In this document: positions 49,117-58,092 of the stretch, in pieces
How positions within the stretch are numbered: the stretch's first letter is position 1
Layout: every line of letters begins with the position of its first letter
Assembly (NCBI RefSeq): GCF_000980885.2
Contig: NZ_LBDA02000032.1
Coordinates: 28,894 to 92,893 of the forward strand
Direction: 5' to 3'
From: Streptomyces malaysiense
GTDB lineage: Bacteria; Actinomycetota; Actinomycetes; Streptomycetales; Streptomycetaceae
DNA: 64,000 bases
Position numbers and translations under genes: made by a program
The notes under the pieces: generated by a model
Told to the model about the DNA's origin: nothing
The model's input: the letters and a program-made list of their open reading frames with translations, nothing else
The model's database searches: none

Positions 49117-50394
49117 CTACTTGGTGAAGGCCCCGGTCCCGTTCGGGGTGCCGAGACCCGTCGGGCCGTCGTAGCCCTTGCCCGCCTGGCACAGGTAGGC
49201 GACGTCGCAGGACCCGTTCGAGCCGCTGGTCACGTCGTTCAGCTGGTCCGGGTGGGCGTAGGGGTACGACGCCGGGGTGTCGCCCGAACCCGGGGCGCCG
49301 GCGAGGGCGTAGACACCGGCGATGAACGGCGCGGCGGCGCTGGTGCCGCCGTACACGTTCCAGCCGCTGGCCTGGTAGGTGTCGTAGACGGCGAGACCGG
49401 TGGCCGGGTCGGCCACGGACGCGACGTCGGCGACCGCGCGCTTCGCGCAGTCGGTGTCCTTCTGCCAGGACGGCTTGGCGTCGTACTGCGAGCAGCCCGA
49501 GCCCGCGCCGTTGCCGCCGGCCGAGGTGCCCCAGACGGTCTCGGAGTAGCCGCGGGTGCTGCTGTCCTTCTTCAGCGAGGTCCCGCCGACCGCCGTCACG
49601 TACTGCGAGGCCGCCGGGTACTCGACGCCGTAGCCGCTGTCACCGGAGCTGACGGTGATGGCGACGCCGGGGTGCTTGAAGTACTGGTCGTCCGCGGTGG
49701 TGTCGTCGGACCCCTCGCTGCCGCCGTAGCTGTTGGACACGAACTTGGCGCCCTGCTTGACGGCCTGGTTCACGGCCGCGCCCAGGTCGTTCATGTTCGC
49801 CGACTTGGCCTCGACCAGCAGGATGCTGCACTGCGGGCAGGCCGCGCTGACCATGTCGACGTCCAGGGAGATCTCCCCGGCCCAACCCGCGTCCGGTGCC
49901 GGGTAGTCGGTGCCGCCGTCCTGGTCGATCTTCTTGAAGCAGCCGTTGCCCGTGCTGCACTCGGGAAGGTTGTACTGGGAGCGGTAGGCCGCCAGGTCCT
50001 TCTCGGCGTTCGGGTCGTCGTTGGCGTCGACGATCGCGACCGTCTGGCCCTTGCCGCCGTCCTTCGGGAGGTTGTAGGCGGCGGCCAGGCCGGACGGCCC
50101 AAAACCCTGCGGGGTGTCGTGGGGGCCGAGGGCCTTGTGCTGGACGATGTCGGTGCGCTCGACCGACTGGCAGGCCATGTAGCCGGGCTTGCTCGGCTGC
50201 GAGCACAGTCGGTGCGTGTGCGCCGGCGCGGCCGCGGAGGTGGCGGAGGTGGTCGCCGCGTGCGAGGCGGCGGGGGTGGTGGCGAAGGCCGACGTCTGCG
50301 TGGCGACGGCCACGCCGCCGGTGATCAGTGCCGCCGCGGACAGCAGCGCGGGAGCGCTGCGGCGTATCCGGTTCCTTCTGCGGTGGGAATGCAA
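49117..50394 (-). CDS. Secreted S53 (sedolisin-like) peptidase
   Basis: This 425-residue extracellular peptidase begins with a signal peptide: RRRNRIRR then the hydrophobic core SAPALLSAAALITGGVAVA and likely cleavage after SAFA. The catalytic Glu/Asp pair is in GEISLDVDM, the oxyanion Asp in VSSGDSGYG and the nucleophile in YGGTSAAAPFIAG. It lacks the large pro-domain of classical sedolisins, as do many Streptomyces members. I chose the TTG at 50394 because GGAGGG lies 7 bases upstream and the signal peptide begins right there; longer frames add unrelated sequence. It probably degrades proteins outside the cell. Confidence 0.88.
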   Translation of the reverse strand: MHSHRRRNRIRRSAPALLSAAALITGGVAVATQTSAFATTPAASHAATTSATSAAAPAHTHRLCSQPSKPGYMACQSVERTDIVQHKALGPHDTPQGFGPSGLAAAYNLPKDGGKGQTVAIVDANDDPNAEKDLAAYRSQYNLPECSTGNGCFKKIDQDGGTDYPAPDAGWAGEISLDVDMVSAACPQCSILLVEAKSANMNDLGAAVNQAVKQGAKFVSNSYGGSEGSDDTTADDQYFKHPGVAITVSSGDSGYGVEYPAASQYVTAVGGTSLKKDSSTRGYSETVWGTSAGGNGAGSGCSQYDAKPSWQKDTDCAKRAVADVASVADPATGLAVYDTYQASGWNVYGGTSAAAPFIAGVYALAGAPGSGDTPASYPYAHPDQLNDVTSGSNGSCDVAYLCQAGKGYDGPTGLGTPNGTGAFTK

Positions 50395-50634
50395 GAAACT
50401 GCCCTCCGTGGGGGGATGGTCGACTCCGGAGCAGCGGCCGGTGGGCATGTCAAAGGCATGACAACCCATCGTTGGGGGTGGCCGGCCGGAGTCTGGTTCT
50501 GGGCATGTCGATGGATCCGCCACCCCGGTCAGTGGTGGCTGGGGTTGAGGTTATTGACTGTTTGCCGTTGAGAACAAGGGCAGTTGGTAAAACCTTGGCC
50601 CGAGCTTCCGGGTCGACCGATACCTCGTACGGCC
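50395..50634. other. Intergenic region upstream of the S53 peptidase gene
   Basis: These 240 bp separate the peptidase start from the decayed TrmB-like gene. The middle (around 50545-50590) is AT-richer and probably holds the peptidase promoter, but I cannot mark -10/-35 elements with confidence. Confidence 0.4.
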
Positions 50635-51085
50635 ATGGATCTGGACGACGCCACCGTCGGCCCTCTGATGTCCGTGGGGTTCGCCCGCCACGAGGCGCGG
50701 ATCCGTCCGTCGCTCATCGAACGCGGCTCCCGCACGGCCGCGGAGGTGGCCCGCGAGGCGGGTGTGCCGCGCGGGCGCGGGTGCGGCGTCCTGGACGCCC
50801 CGGTGCGGCGGCAGTTGGCCACCGCACGCCGCGGACGTGTGACGACGTGCTTTGGGGTGCCCCCCGAACTGGCCCTCGCGCGGCTGATGTCCGCCCGGCG
50901 CGAGACCGTCGGCCGGCCTGAGGGGGCCTCGCGGGAACCGGCCGGTCCGCGGGGCCCGCTGTGGACCCGGGGCCGGCGGCACCCGGATCCCCCGGGCGGT
51001 GTCGAGGTCCTGCGCGACCCCAAGGCCGTCGGTGAACGTTTTGCCGATATTCAGCTCCGGGCCGTCACGAACTCCTCACCTTTTG
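50635..51085 (+). pseudogene. Decayed TrmB-type HTH regulator gene
   Basis: The frame starting at ATG 50635 still reads as the winged helix of a TrmB-like regulator: GSRTAAEVAREAGVPRGRG, VLDAPVRRQLATARRGRVTT and VPPELALARLMSARRETV. Further on, EVLRDPKAVGERFADIQLRA matches the later part of such proteins. Several positions that should be conserved (Tyr/Val of the recognition helix, DALVRRG) are substituted. The middle is Arg/Pro-rich noise, and the C-terminal effector domain is missing. I read it as a decaying remnant with no full-length product. Confidence 0.6.
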
Positions 51086-51310
51086 CAAACCATCCGTCCT
51101 GTGCGACATGCCGGACCCGGTGGCGGGGGCGGACACCACGACGACCGTGTTCATCGGACAGCCGGCCCCGGCGGCGTGCCCGCGGCCGGCGTTCCGCACG
51201 GCGCGGGAGGCGGCGCGGCCGGCTCCGGAGCCGTGAACCCCCGTGTCGTGGTGAGGGGATGGGCGGCCTGGGGAGCCGCGGAACGTGAAGGAGTGGTGCG
51301 GTACGCGAGA

Positions 51311-51349
51311 GCGGTGGGCGGGATCACCGCGGGTGATCCCGCCCACCGC
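51311..51349 (-). terminator. Long hairpin terminator of the alcohol dehydrogenase gene
   Basis: An 18-bp perfect stem (GCGGTGGGCGGGATCACC and its complement) with a 3-base loop lies 23 bases after the stop of the minus-strand alcohol dehydrogenase gene. The rest of the 287-bp interval 51086-51372 shows no gene. Confidence 0.85.
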
Positions 51350-51372
51350 CGGTCTTTCCGCGAGCGTCCGGG

Positions 51373-52386
51373 TCAGGGGCGCAGTACCAGCCGGATCGGG
51401 TCGCCGGTCTTCTTCTCCAGCCGTTCGACCGCCTCGGCGGCCCGCGCCAGCGGCAGTTCGCCGCTGATCGAGGCGGAGAAGTCCAGCCGGCCGCCCCGCA
51501 GCAGGGACAGCAGCTGCGGCAGCGCGACCGGCATGTCCGAGCCGTAGTGGCCGAGGATCTGTTGCTGGAGGTAGCTGAAGCGGGTGCCGTCGGCGACGGT
51601 CAGTGGCTTGTCGGTGAGGCCCACGAGGACCAGTCGGCCCTTGGGCGCGAGCACCGACAGTGCCTGCGCGCGGACGTCCGGGACACCGGCGAAGTCGAAC
51701 GCGGCGGCGAGACCGGCCCCACCGGTCGCCTCGCGGATCCGCTCGCGCAGCGCCGGGTCGGCCGGGTCGAGCGCCAGGTCCGCGCCCCGGGCGAGGGCGC
51801 GCTCGCGGGCGGTGGGGTTGGGGTCGATCGCGACGACCGGACACGCGCCGACGGCCCGCAGCAACTGCACGGCGTGCACGCCGAGCCCGCCGACGCCCCA
51901 GACGCCGACCGCCTCGGCGGGCTTCACGGCACCCGTGACGGTGATCGCGCCCCAGGGGGTGGAGACCGCGTCCGGGATGATCGCGCCCTGGTCGAAGGGG
52001 ATGGCCGCCGGCAGCTCGGTGAGGGCGTGCTCGGAGGAGAGCGCGTACTCGGCCCAGCCGCCGTCGTAGTCCACGCCCCGGGTGTAGGTGACGCCTTCGC
52101 GGATCTCGCCGGCGTACAGCACGACCCGCTGCCCCGGTGTCCAGCGGGTCACGCCGGGACCGGTCCCCGCGATGGTGCCGGACACCTCGTGCCCCAGGGT
52201 GACCGTGTCGCCGCGCAGCAGCAGCGGGGTGAGGGTGCCGTCGATCAGGTGGACGTCCGACAGGCAGACGCCCGCGGCCTCCACCTTCACCAGGACCTGG
52301 CCGGGGCCGGGTTCGGGCTTCGCCACTTCCTCGATCCGCAGGGTGCGGCTGGGGATGTGCAGCCGGGCGGCGAGCATCTGCTCCAT
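51373..52386 (-). CDS. Zinc-type alcohol dehydrogenase (MDR family)
   Basis: This 337-residue medium-chain dehydrogenase has catalytic zinc ligands in AAGVCLSDVHLID and GHEVSG and the Rossmann motif VGVWGVGGLGVHAVQLL near 160. DPNPTARERALARGAD carries the cofactor-selecting acid (NAD). The four-cysteine structural zinc lobe of classical members is absent; that segment reads YAGEIREGVTYTRG. It diverges from a TetR gene across 123 bp with two copies of a shared inverted motif, so that regulator probably controls it. The substrate is unknown. Confidence 0.88.
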   Translation of the reverse strand: MEQMLAARLHIPSRTLRIEEVAKPEPGPGQVLVKVEAAGVCLSDVHLIDGTLTPLLLRGDTVTLGHEVSGTIAGTGPGVTRWTPGQRVVLYAGEIREGVTYTRGVDYDGGWAEYALSSEHALTELPAAIPFDQGAIIPDAVSTPWGAITVTGAVKPAEAVGVWGVGGLGVHAVQLLRAVGACPVVAIDPNPTARERALARGADLALDPADPALRERIREATGGAGLAAAFDFAGVPDVRAQALSVLAPKGRLVLVGLTDKPLTVADGTRFSYLQQQILGHYGSDMPVALPQLLSLLRGGRLDFSASISGELPLARAAEAVERLEKKTGDPIRLVLRP

Positions 52387-52435
52387 GACATGGCCTCCTT
52401 GGCGCGGCGGCGACCCCGGGGGCCGCGAGCCCCTT

Positions 52436-52453
52436 AACGCAAGTCGTCTTGCG
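52436..52453. promoter_or_regulatory. Candidate TetR operator, copy 1
   Basis: AACGCAAGTCGTCTTGCG contains the inverted arms CGCAAG and CTTGCG around TCGT. It lies about 50 bases upstream of the alcohol dehydrogenase start. A degenerate copy occurs at 52482-52499. Confidence 0.6.
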
Positions 52454-52481
52454 ATGAAACCTACGCCCGCCCGCGAGGTAA

Positions 52482-52499
52482 AGCAAGTAACCCTGCGTT
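52482..52499. promoter_or_regulatory. Candidate TetR operator, copy 2
   Basis: Read on the minus strand, AACGCAGGGTTACTTGCT shares AACGCA, a G and CTTGC in register with copy 1. It sits directly before the ATG of the divergent TetR gene, the usual place for autorepression. Confidence 0.5.
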
Positions 52500-52509
52500 A
52501 TGGTGGATC

Positions 52510-53115
52510 ATGCCCTCGCCCGACCGGAACGCACCGCCCCTGCGCCGCCGAGGGGCCCGTATGCGCTCCGCCGTGCTCGCCGCCACCGTGGACGTCCTGA
52601 CCGAACACGGGCTCGCCGGTACGACCGTCGGTGCCGTCGCCCGCGCCGCCGGCGTCCATGAGACCTCCGTCTACCGGCGCTGGGGGACCCGCGAGAAGCT
52701 GATCCTGGAGGCTCTCGCCGAACAGCTCGACGCGGCGCTGCCCGTGCCGGACACCGGACACGTCCGCGACGACCTCACCGCCTACTTCGGCACGCTGGCC
52801 CGGCTGCTCGCGACGGCGCAGGGCGAGGCGCTGCTGCGGCTGAGCGTCGAACGCGACGACACCCTCCCCGACCGCCGCCTCCCCTACTGGACCGAGCGGC
52901 TCGAACGCGGCGCCGTCATGGTCCGCCGGGGCGTCGAGCGCGGTGAACTCGCCCCGGACACGGACCCGGGTCTCGTCATCGAGGCCGTCAGCGGCGCCCT
53001 CTTCACCCGAGCCCTGATCAGCGGTGCCCCCCTCGACGAGGACCTCGCCTGCCGCCTCGTCGCCCTGACCCTCGCCGGCGTGCTCCCGCGGAACCGGGCC
53101 TACCGGCCGGACTGA
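52510..53115 (+). CDS. TetR family regulator
   Basis: This 201-residue one-component repressor has the DNA-binding helix-turn-helix at about 20-66 (LTEHGLAGTTVGAVARAAGVHETSVYRRW). The C-terminal ligand domain resembles the TetR_C_16-like group. It is divergent from the alcohol dehydrogenase gene, with two operator-like sequences between them, so it probably represses that gene and itself. The inducer is unknown. Confidence 0.9.
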   Translation: MPSPDRNAPPLRRRGARMRSAVLAATVDVLTEHGLAGTTVGAVARAAGVHETSVYRRWGTREKLILEALAEQLDAALPVPDTGHVRDDLTAYFGTLARLLATAQGEALLRLSVERDDTLPDRRLPYWTERLERGAVMVRRGVERGELAPDTDPGLVIEAVSGALFTRALISGAPLDEDLACRLVALTLAGVLPRNRAYRPD

Positions 53116-53264
53116 CGGCCGGGACGGTCCGCTCGCCTTCGGCCCGCGGCGCCCTGACGCCGGCCGGGCCGGGCCCTTCGAGCCGCGACGCCGCCGAGCG
53201 AAGGCGCGGGGGCGGTGGGGAACCTCTGTCGGATCCCTTGACGGCGCGTCGCCGCGCCGATTAA

Positions 53265-53289
53265 CTCACGTCCTAAATTAAGACGTGAG
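53265..53289. promoter_or_regulatory. Inverted repeat upstream of the sugar ABC operon (candidate operator)
   Basis: CTCACGTC and GACGTGAG are perfect 8-bp arms around the AT-rich centre CTAAATTAA, itself nearly symmetrical. It lies 87 bases before the solute-binding protein gene in a GC-rich background. A sugar-responsive repressor (LacI, ROK or GntR type) encoded elsewhere is the likely ligand. The remaining 260-bp intergenic stretch shows nothing else. Confidence 0.7.
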
Positions 53290-53375
53290 GGTCTTCGGGC
53301 GGAACCGGTCGAACAGTCCGGTCCCCGGTGCGCGATCCCGAAGGTTCTCGACGCCCGGAAGGGACACCAGGAGAC

Positions 53376-54692
53376 ATGCGCAGCATCCGAGCCGCGGCCG
53401 TCGGCGCCGTCACCCTCTCTCTCGCCCTCACGGCGACGTCCTGTGGAGGCGGTTCGTCCGCGGGGGGCGGTTCCAACGACGCGCCGAAGACGCTGACCTA
53501 CTGGGCCTCCAACCAGGGCGCCGACGTCGCCGTGGACAAGCAGGTCCTCCAGCCCGAACTCGACAAGTTCGAGAGGCGGACGCACATCAAGGTGAAGCTG
53601 GAGGTCGTGCCCTGGCCCGACCTGCTCAACCGGATCCTGACCGCGACCACCTCCGGCCAGGGCCCCGACGTGCTGAACATCGGCAACTCCTGGAGCGCCT
53701 CCCTCCAGGCGAGCGGCGCGCTGCTGCCCTGGGACGCCGGGAACTTCGACAAGATCGGCGGCAGGAGCCGGTTCGTGCCGTCCGCGCTCGCCTCGACCGG
53801 AGTCCAGGGCAAGGACCCGGCCGCCGTACCCCTGTACGCGCTGGCGTACGCGCTCTACTACAACAAGAAGGTCTTCGCGGACGCCGGGATCGCCCGACCA
53901 CCGGCCACCTGGGACGAGTTGGTCGCCGACGGCAAGAAGATCAGGGCCAGGGGCATCTCCCCGCTCGGCGCCGAGGGCTCCAACGTCTCGGAGAACGTCC
54001 ACCACGTCTTCGTCTTCGCCAAGCAGCGCGGCGCCGACTTCTTCACCGCCGACGGCAAGCCGGACTTCACCGGCCCCGAGGTGGTCGACGCGGTCCGGAG
54101 CTACGTCGATCTGATGGCCGAGGACCACGTCATCCCGACCGGGGACGCCGAGTACGCGCAGAACCAGTCCGTCAGCGACTTCGCCAAGGGCCACCAGGCC
54201 ATGCTGCTGTGGCAGTCGGCCTCCGCCAACCTCGCCTCGCAGGGCATGAAGGACAGCCAGTACGGTGTCGCACCCGTGCCGGTGCGCTCCGGCACCCCCG
54301 GCCCCGGTACCCAGGTCGACTCGATGGCCGCCGGCATCAACATCGCGGTCTTCCGCAACACCCACAACCTCGACGGGGCGACCCGGTTCGTGAAGTTCAT
54401 GACCTCCGACGAGGAACAGAAGATCCTCAACAAGGCGTACAGCTCCATCCCGGCGGTCACCTCGGCGCAGAACGACCCCGCCTTCGGCGGCCCCGCCGAC
54501 ACGGTCCTGAAGAACACCCTCGCCACCAGTGCCGCCGCCCTGCCGCAGGTGCCCGCCGAATCGCAGTTCGAGACGACGGTCGGCACGGCCGTCAAGGACC
54601 TGTTCGCCGACGCCGCCGCCGGACGCGCGGTTACCACCGATTCGGTCCGGGCCGCGCTCCACAAGGCCCAGCAGCAGATGCCGGCGGCGTGA
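53376..54692 (+). CDS. Sugar ABC transporter solute-binding lipoprotein
   Basis: This 438-residue extracytoplasmic binding protein begins with a lipoprotein signal peptide (hydrophobic core, lipobox TATSC with the modified Cys). The body has the family 1 sugar-binding pattern: NRILTATTSGQGPDVLNIGNSW, YALAYALYYNKKVFADAGI and AMLLWQSASANLA. I chose the ATG at 53376 because AGGAG precedes it and the signal peptide begins there. It is the first gene of a binding protein-permease-permease-GH1 operon and probably captures an oligosaccharide such as a beta-glucoside. No ATPase is encoded; Streptomyces often use the shared MsiK. Confidence 0.93.
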   Translation: MRSIRAAAVGAVTLSLALTATSCGGGSSAGGGSNDAPKTLTYWASNQGADVAVDKQVLQPELDKFERRTHIKVKLEVVPWPDLLNRILTATTSGQGPDVLNIGNSWSASLQASGALLPWDAGNFDKIGGRSRFVPSALASTGVQGKDPAAVPLYALAYALYYNKKVFADAGIARPPATWDELVADGKKIRARGISPLGAEGSNVSENVHHVFVFAKQRGADFFTADGKPDFTGPEVVDAVRSYVDLMAEDHVIPTGDAEYAQNQSVSDFAKGHQAMLLWQSASANLASQGMKDSQYGVAPVPVRSGTPGPGTQVDSMAAGINIAVFRNTHNLDGATRFVKFMTSDEEQKILNKAYSSIPAVTSAQNDPAFGGPADTVLKNTLATSAAALPQVPAESQFETTVGTAVKDLFADAAAGRAVTTDSVRAALHKAQQQMPAA

Positions 54693-55687
54693 CCGCCGTG
54701 ACCACCCACACCCTTGAGGAGCCGGTGGCGAAGTCCCCTCCCGGACCGGCGGCTTCCACGGCCCGCCGCCGGCCCGGGAGGATCCGTCGCGCCGGGCTGC
54801 CGTACCTGCTGCTCCTGCCCGCCCTCGTCCTCGAACTCCTCGTCCATCTGGTGCCGATGGTCATCGGCATCGCGATGAGCTTCAAGGAACTCACCCAGTT
54901 CTACATCCGCGACTGGGGCACCGCGCCCTGGACCGGACTCGGCAACTACCGGCTGTCGGTGGACTTCCACGCCCCCGTCGGCGAGGCCCTGCTGCACTCG
55001 TTCCTCGTCACCGTCGGCTTCACCCTGCTGTCCGTCGCCCTGTGCTGGCTGATCGGCACCGCCGCCGCCCTCTTCCTCCAGGACGCCTTCCGCGGCCGGG
55101 GCCTGCTGCGCGCCCTGTTCCTGGTGCCGTACGCGCTGCCCGTCTACGCGGCCGTCATCACCTGGGTGTTCATGTTCCAGCACGACAACGGCCTGGTGAA
55201 CCACGTCCTGCACGACCAGCTGCACATCGGTGCCGAGCCGGCCTTCTGGCTCATCGGCGGCAACAGCTTCTACGCCCTGCTGACCGTGTCGGTCTGGAAG
55301 GGCTGGCCGTTCGCCTTCCTCATGGTGACGGCCGGACTCCAGAACATCCCGGGGGAGCTGTACGAGGCGGCCGCGCTGGACGGCGCCGGGATGTGGCAGC
55401 GGATCCGGCGCATCACGCTGCCGTCCCTGCGCCCGGTCAACCAGGTGCTGGTACTGGTGCTGTTCCTGTGGACGTTCAACGACTTCAACACGCCCTACGT
55501 GCTGTTCGGCAGGTCCGCGCCCGACGCCGCCGACCTCGTCTCCGTGCACATCTACCAAGCCTCCTTCGTCGCCTGGAACTTCGGCACCGGCTCCGCCATG
55601 TCCGTCCTGCTGCTGCTCTTCCTGCTCGTGGTGACGGGTGGCTACCTGCTGGTGACCTCGCGGGAGCGGAGGACCTCCGATGGCTGA
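54689..55687 (+). CDS. Sugar ABC transporter permease (MalF type)
   Basis: This integral membrane protein of about 332 residues has six hydrophobic helices. The EAA loop, which docks the ATPase, reads ELYEAAALDGAGMWQRIRRITLPSL near 228. The GTG at 54689 overlaps the binding-protein stop by GTGA. In-frame GTGs at 54698 and 54725 (behind GAGGAG) are also possible, because the first 25 residues are unconserved. It overlaps the second permease gene by 8 bases. Confidence 0.92.
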   Translation: MTAVTTHTLEEPVAKSPPGPAASTARRRPGRIRRAGLPYLLLLPALVLELLVHLVPMVIGIAMSFKELTQFYIRDWGTAPWTGLGNYRLSVDFHAPVGEALLHSFLVTVGFTLLSVALCWLIGTAAALFLQDAFRGRGLLRALFLVPYALPVYAAVITWVFMFQHDNGLVNHVLHDQLHIGAEPAFWLIGGNSFYALLTVSVWKGWPFAFLMVTAGLQNIPGELYEAAALDGAGMWQRIRRITLPSLRPVNQVLVLVLFLWTFNDFNTPYVLFGRSAPDAADLVSVHIYQASFVAWNFGTGSAMSVLLLLFLLVVTGGYLLVTSRERRTSDG

Positions 55688-56534
55688 CTCGCCGCTGGCG
55701 CCGCCGCGTTCGTTCCGCTGGGCCCGGCGCGTCTTCCTCACCCTGCTCACCGGCTTCGTGCTGCTCCCGGTGTACGTGATGCTCTCCGGCTCGCTGAAGC
55801 CGCTCGCGGACGTCTCCGGGAAGTTCCGCTGGCTGCCGAGCGGGCTGACGATCCGCCCGTACATCGACATGTGGTCCACGGTGCCGCTCGCCCGCTACTT
55901 CGTGAACTCGCTGATCGTGGCGGGCTCGGCGACCGTACTGTCCGTCGCCGTCGCGGTGTTCGCCGCCTACGCGGTCAGCCGCTACGACTTCCGGGGCAAG
56001 CGCGTCTTCACCGTCACCGTGCTGTCCACCCAGATGTTCCCCGGCATCCTCTTCCTGCTCCCGCTCTTCCTCCTCTACGCCGACATCGGCAACGCCACCG
56101 GCATCGCCCTGTTCGGCTCCCGCGGCGGCCTGATCCTCACCTATCTCACCTTCTCCCTGCCCTTCTCCGTCTGGATGCTGACCGGGTACCTCGACTCGGT
56201 GCCGCGCGACCTCGACGAGGCGGCGCTGGTCGACGGCTGCGGACCGCTCGGCGCGCTGTTCAGGATCGTCGTACCGGCCGCGCTCCCCGGCATCGTCGCG
56301 GTCGCCGTCTACGCGTTCATGACCGCCTGGGGCGAGGTGCTGTTCGCGTCGGTGATGACGAACGACACCACCCGCACCCTCGCCGTCGGCCTCCAGGGCT
56401 TCGCCACCCTCAACGACGTCTACTGGAACCAGGTCATGGCCGCCTCCCTGGTCGTCAGCGTGCCCGTGGTGGCCGGTTTCCTGCTGCTCCAGCGCTATCT
56501 CGTGGCCGGACTGACGGCGGGCGCCGTCAAATGA
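55680..56534 (+). CDS. Sugar ABC transporter permease (MalG type)
   Basis: This 284-residue permease has six helices and the EAA loop DLDEAALVDGCGPLGALFRIVVPAALPG near 180. It opens with the MalG-like LLPVYVMLSGSLKP. It pairs with the preceding permease to form the channel. The stop is 32 bases before the beta-glucosidase gene. Confidence 0.93.
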   Translation: MADSPLAPPRSFRWARRVFLTLLTGFVLLPVYVMLSGSLKPLADVSGKFRWLPSGLTIRPYIDMWSTVPLARYFVNSLIVAGSATVLSVAVAVFAAYAVSRYDFRGKRVFTVTVLSTQMFPGILFLLPLFLLYADIGNATGIALFGSRGGLILTYLTFSLPFSVWMLTGYLDSVPRDLDEAALVDGCGPLGALFRIVVPAALPGIVAVAVYAFMTAWGEVLFASVMTNDTTRTLAVGLQGFATLNDVYWNQVMAASLVVSVPVVAGFLLLQRYLVAGLTAGAVK

Positions 56535-56566
56535 CCGGCGACACCCCGTAACCCGAGAGGACTTCC

Positions 56567-57931
56567 GTGTCCGAACGCATCGACCTCGCCGCATTCCCGG
56601 ACGGCTTCCTGTGGGGCACGGCCACCTCGGCCTACCAGATCGAGGGAGCCGTCGCCGAGGACGGCCGGACACCTTCCATCTGGGACACCTTCTCGCACAC
56701 CCCGGGGAAGACCGCGGGCGCCGACGACGGCGACACCGCCTGCGACCACTACCACCGCACGGGCGAGGACATCGCCCTGATGCGCCGCCTCGGGCTCAAC
56801 GCCTACCGGCTCTCCGTCGCCTGGCCGCGTGTCGTCCCCGGCGGCACCGGACCCGTGAACGCCGAGGGCCTCGCCTTCTACGACGCGCTGGTGGACGACC
56901 TGCTCGAAGCGGGCATCACCCCGTCCGTCACCCTCTACCACTGGGACCTGCCGCAGTCGCTCCAGGACCGCGGCGGCTGGCCGGAGCGGGACACCGCGCA
57001 CGCCTTCGCCGCGTACGCCGACGCCGTGGCCCGGCGCCTCGGCGACCGCGTCAAGCTCTGGGCTACGCTCAACGAGCCGTCCTGCTCGGCCTGGATCGGC
57101 CACTACGAGGGCACGATGGCCCCCGGCTGGACCGATCTGACCGCCGCGGTCCGGGCCTCCTGCCATCTGCTCCTCGGCCACGGCCTCGCCACCGAGGCCG
57201 TCCGCGCGGCCGTCCCGGACGCCCGGATCGGCATCGTCAACAACCTCTCCACCGTGCGCCCGGCCACCGACCGCCCCGAGGACGCCGCGGCCGCCCGCCG
57301 GCACGACGGCCATGTCAACCGCTGGTGGCTCGACCCCGTGCACGGCCGCGGCTTCCCGGCCGACATGACCGAGACGTACGGCGTCGGGCTCCCGCTGCGG
57401 GAGGGGGACGTGAAGACGATCGCGGCGCCCCTGGACTGGCTGGGCCTGAACTACTACTTCCCCGCCCATGTCGTCGACGACCCCCGGGGCCCCGCGCCGT
57501 ACGCCCGTACCGTCCGCCGCGAGGGCGTCCCCCGCACCGGCATGGACTGGGAGATCGACGCCGGCGGCATCGAGACCCTGCTGCTCCGGCTCACCGAGGA
57601 GTACGGCGCCCGCACCCTGTACGTCACCGAGAACGGCTCGGCCTTCCCCGACACGGTCCGCCCCGACGGCACGGTGCACGACCCCGAACGCCAGGAGTAC
57701 CTGGAGGCCCACCTCGCCGCCTGCGCGTCCGCCGCCCGCCGGGGCGCCCCGCTGGCCGGCTACTTCGCATGGTCCCTGCTGGACAATTTCGAATGGGCGT
57801 ACGGATACGGCAAACGCTTCGGACTGGTCCGCGTCGACCACCGGACCCAGGCCCGGACCGTCAAGGGCAGTGGACACCGCTACGCGGAGATCGTGCGCGC
57901 GCACCGGGAGCGGGGCCGCGGCGCCGCCTGA
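56567..57931 (+). CDS. bgl: Family 1 glycoside hydrolase, beta-glucosidase type
   Basis: This 454-residue cytoplasmic enzyme has the GH1 N-terminal signature FPDGFLWGTATSAYQIEGA, the acid/base glutamate in WATLNEPSC and the nucleophile glutamate in YVTENGSAF. EWAYGYGKRFGL near the end is the aglycone-site pattern. There is no signal peptide, so it hydrolyses beta-glucosides after uptake by the ABC system encoded just upstream, with which it is co-transcribed. The GTG start follows GAGAGG. It is most likely specific for cello- or related beta-linked oligosaccharides. Confidence 0.95.
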   Translation: MSERIDLAAFPDGFLWGTATSAYQIEGAVAEDGRTPSIWDTFSHTPGKTAGADDGDTACDHYHRTGEDIALMRRLGLNAYRLSVAWPRVVPGGTGPVNAEGLAFYDALVDDLLEAGITPSVTLYHWDLPQSLQDRGGWPERDTAHAFAAYADAVARRLGDRVKLWATLNEPSCSAWIGHYEGTMAPGWTDLTAAVRASCHLLLGHGLATEAVRAAVPDARIGIVNNLSTVRPATDRPEDAAAARRHDGHVNRWWLDPVHGRGFPADMTETYGVGLPLREGDVKTIAAPLDWLGLNYYFPAHVVDDPRGPAPYARTVRREGVPRTGMDWEIDAGGIETLLLRLTEEYGARTLYVTENGSAFPDTVRPDGTVHDPERQEYLEAHLAACASAARRGAPLAGYFAWSLLDNFEWAYGYGKRFGLVRVDHRTQARTVKGSGHRYAEIVRAHRERGRGAA

Positions 57932-57939
57932 TCCGGGTC

Positions 57940-57970
57940 GCCGGGCGCCGGTCCGCCGTCGGCGCCCGGC
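57940..57970 (+). terminator. Hairpin after the beta-glucosidase gene
   Basis: The 11-bp perfect stem GCCGGGCGCCG / CGGCGCCCGGC with a 9-base loop begins 9 bases after the stop. The following bases are GC-rich, not T-rich. Confidence 0.75.
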
Positions 57971-58092
57971 GCCGGGACGGCCGGCGCGTCCCGCGTGTCC
58001 CGCCGTACCCGCCGCCCCGCCGCCCCGCCCGTGTCGGCCGAACGCCACGGGCACGGCGCGGGTGCCTCCCCGCCGTGGGAGGATCGCCTACT

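Noticed and set aside
50395..50523. Longer start for the S53 peptidase gene
   Set aside because: It would put unrelated residues ahead of a clear signal peptide. The TTG at 50394 has a GGAGGG site.
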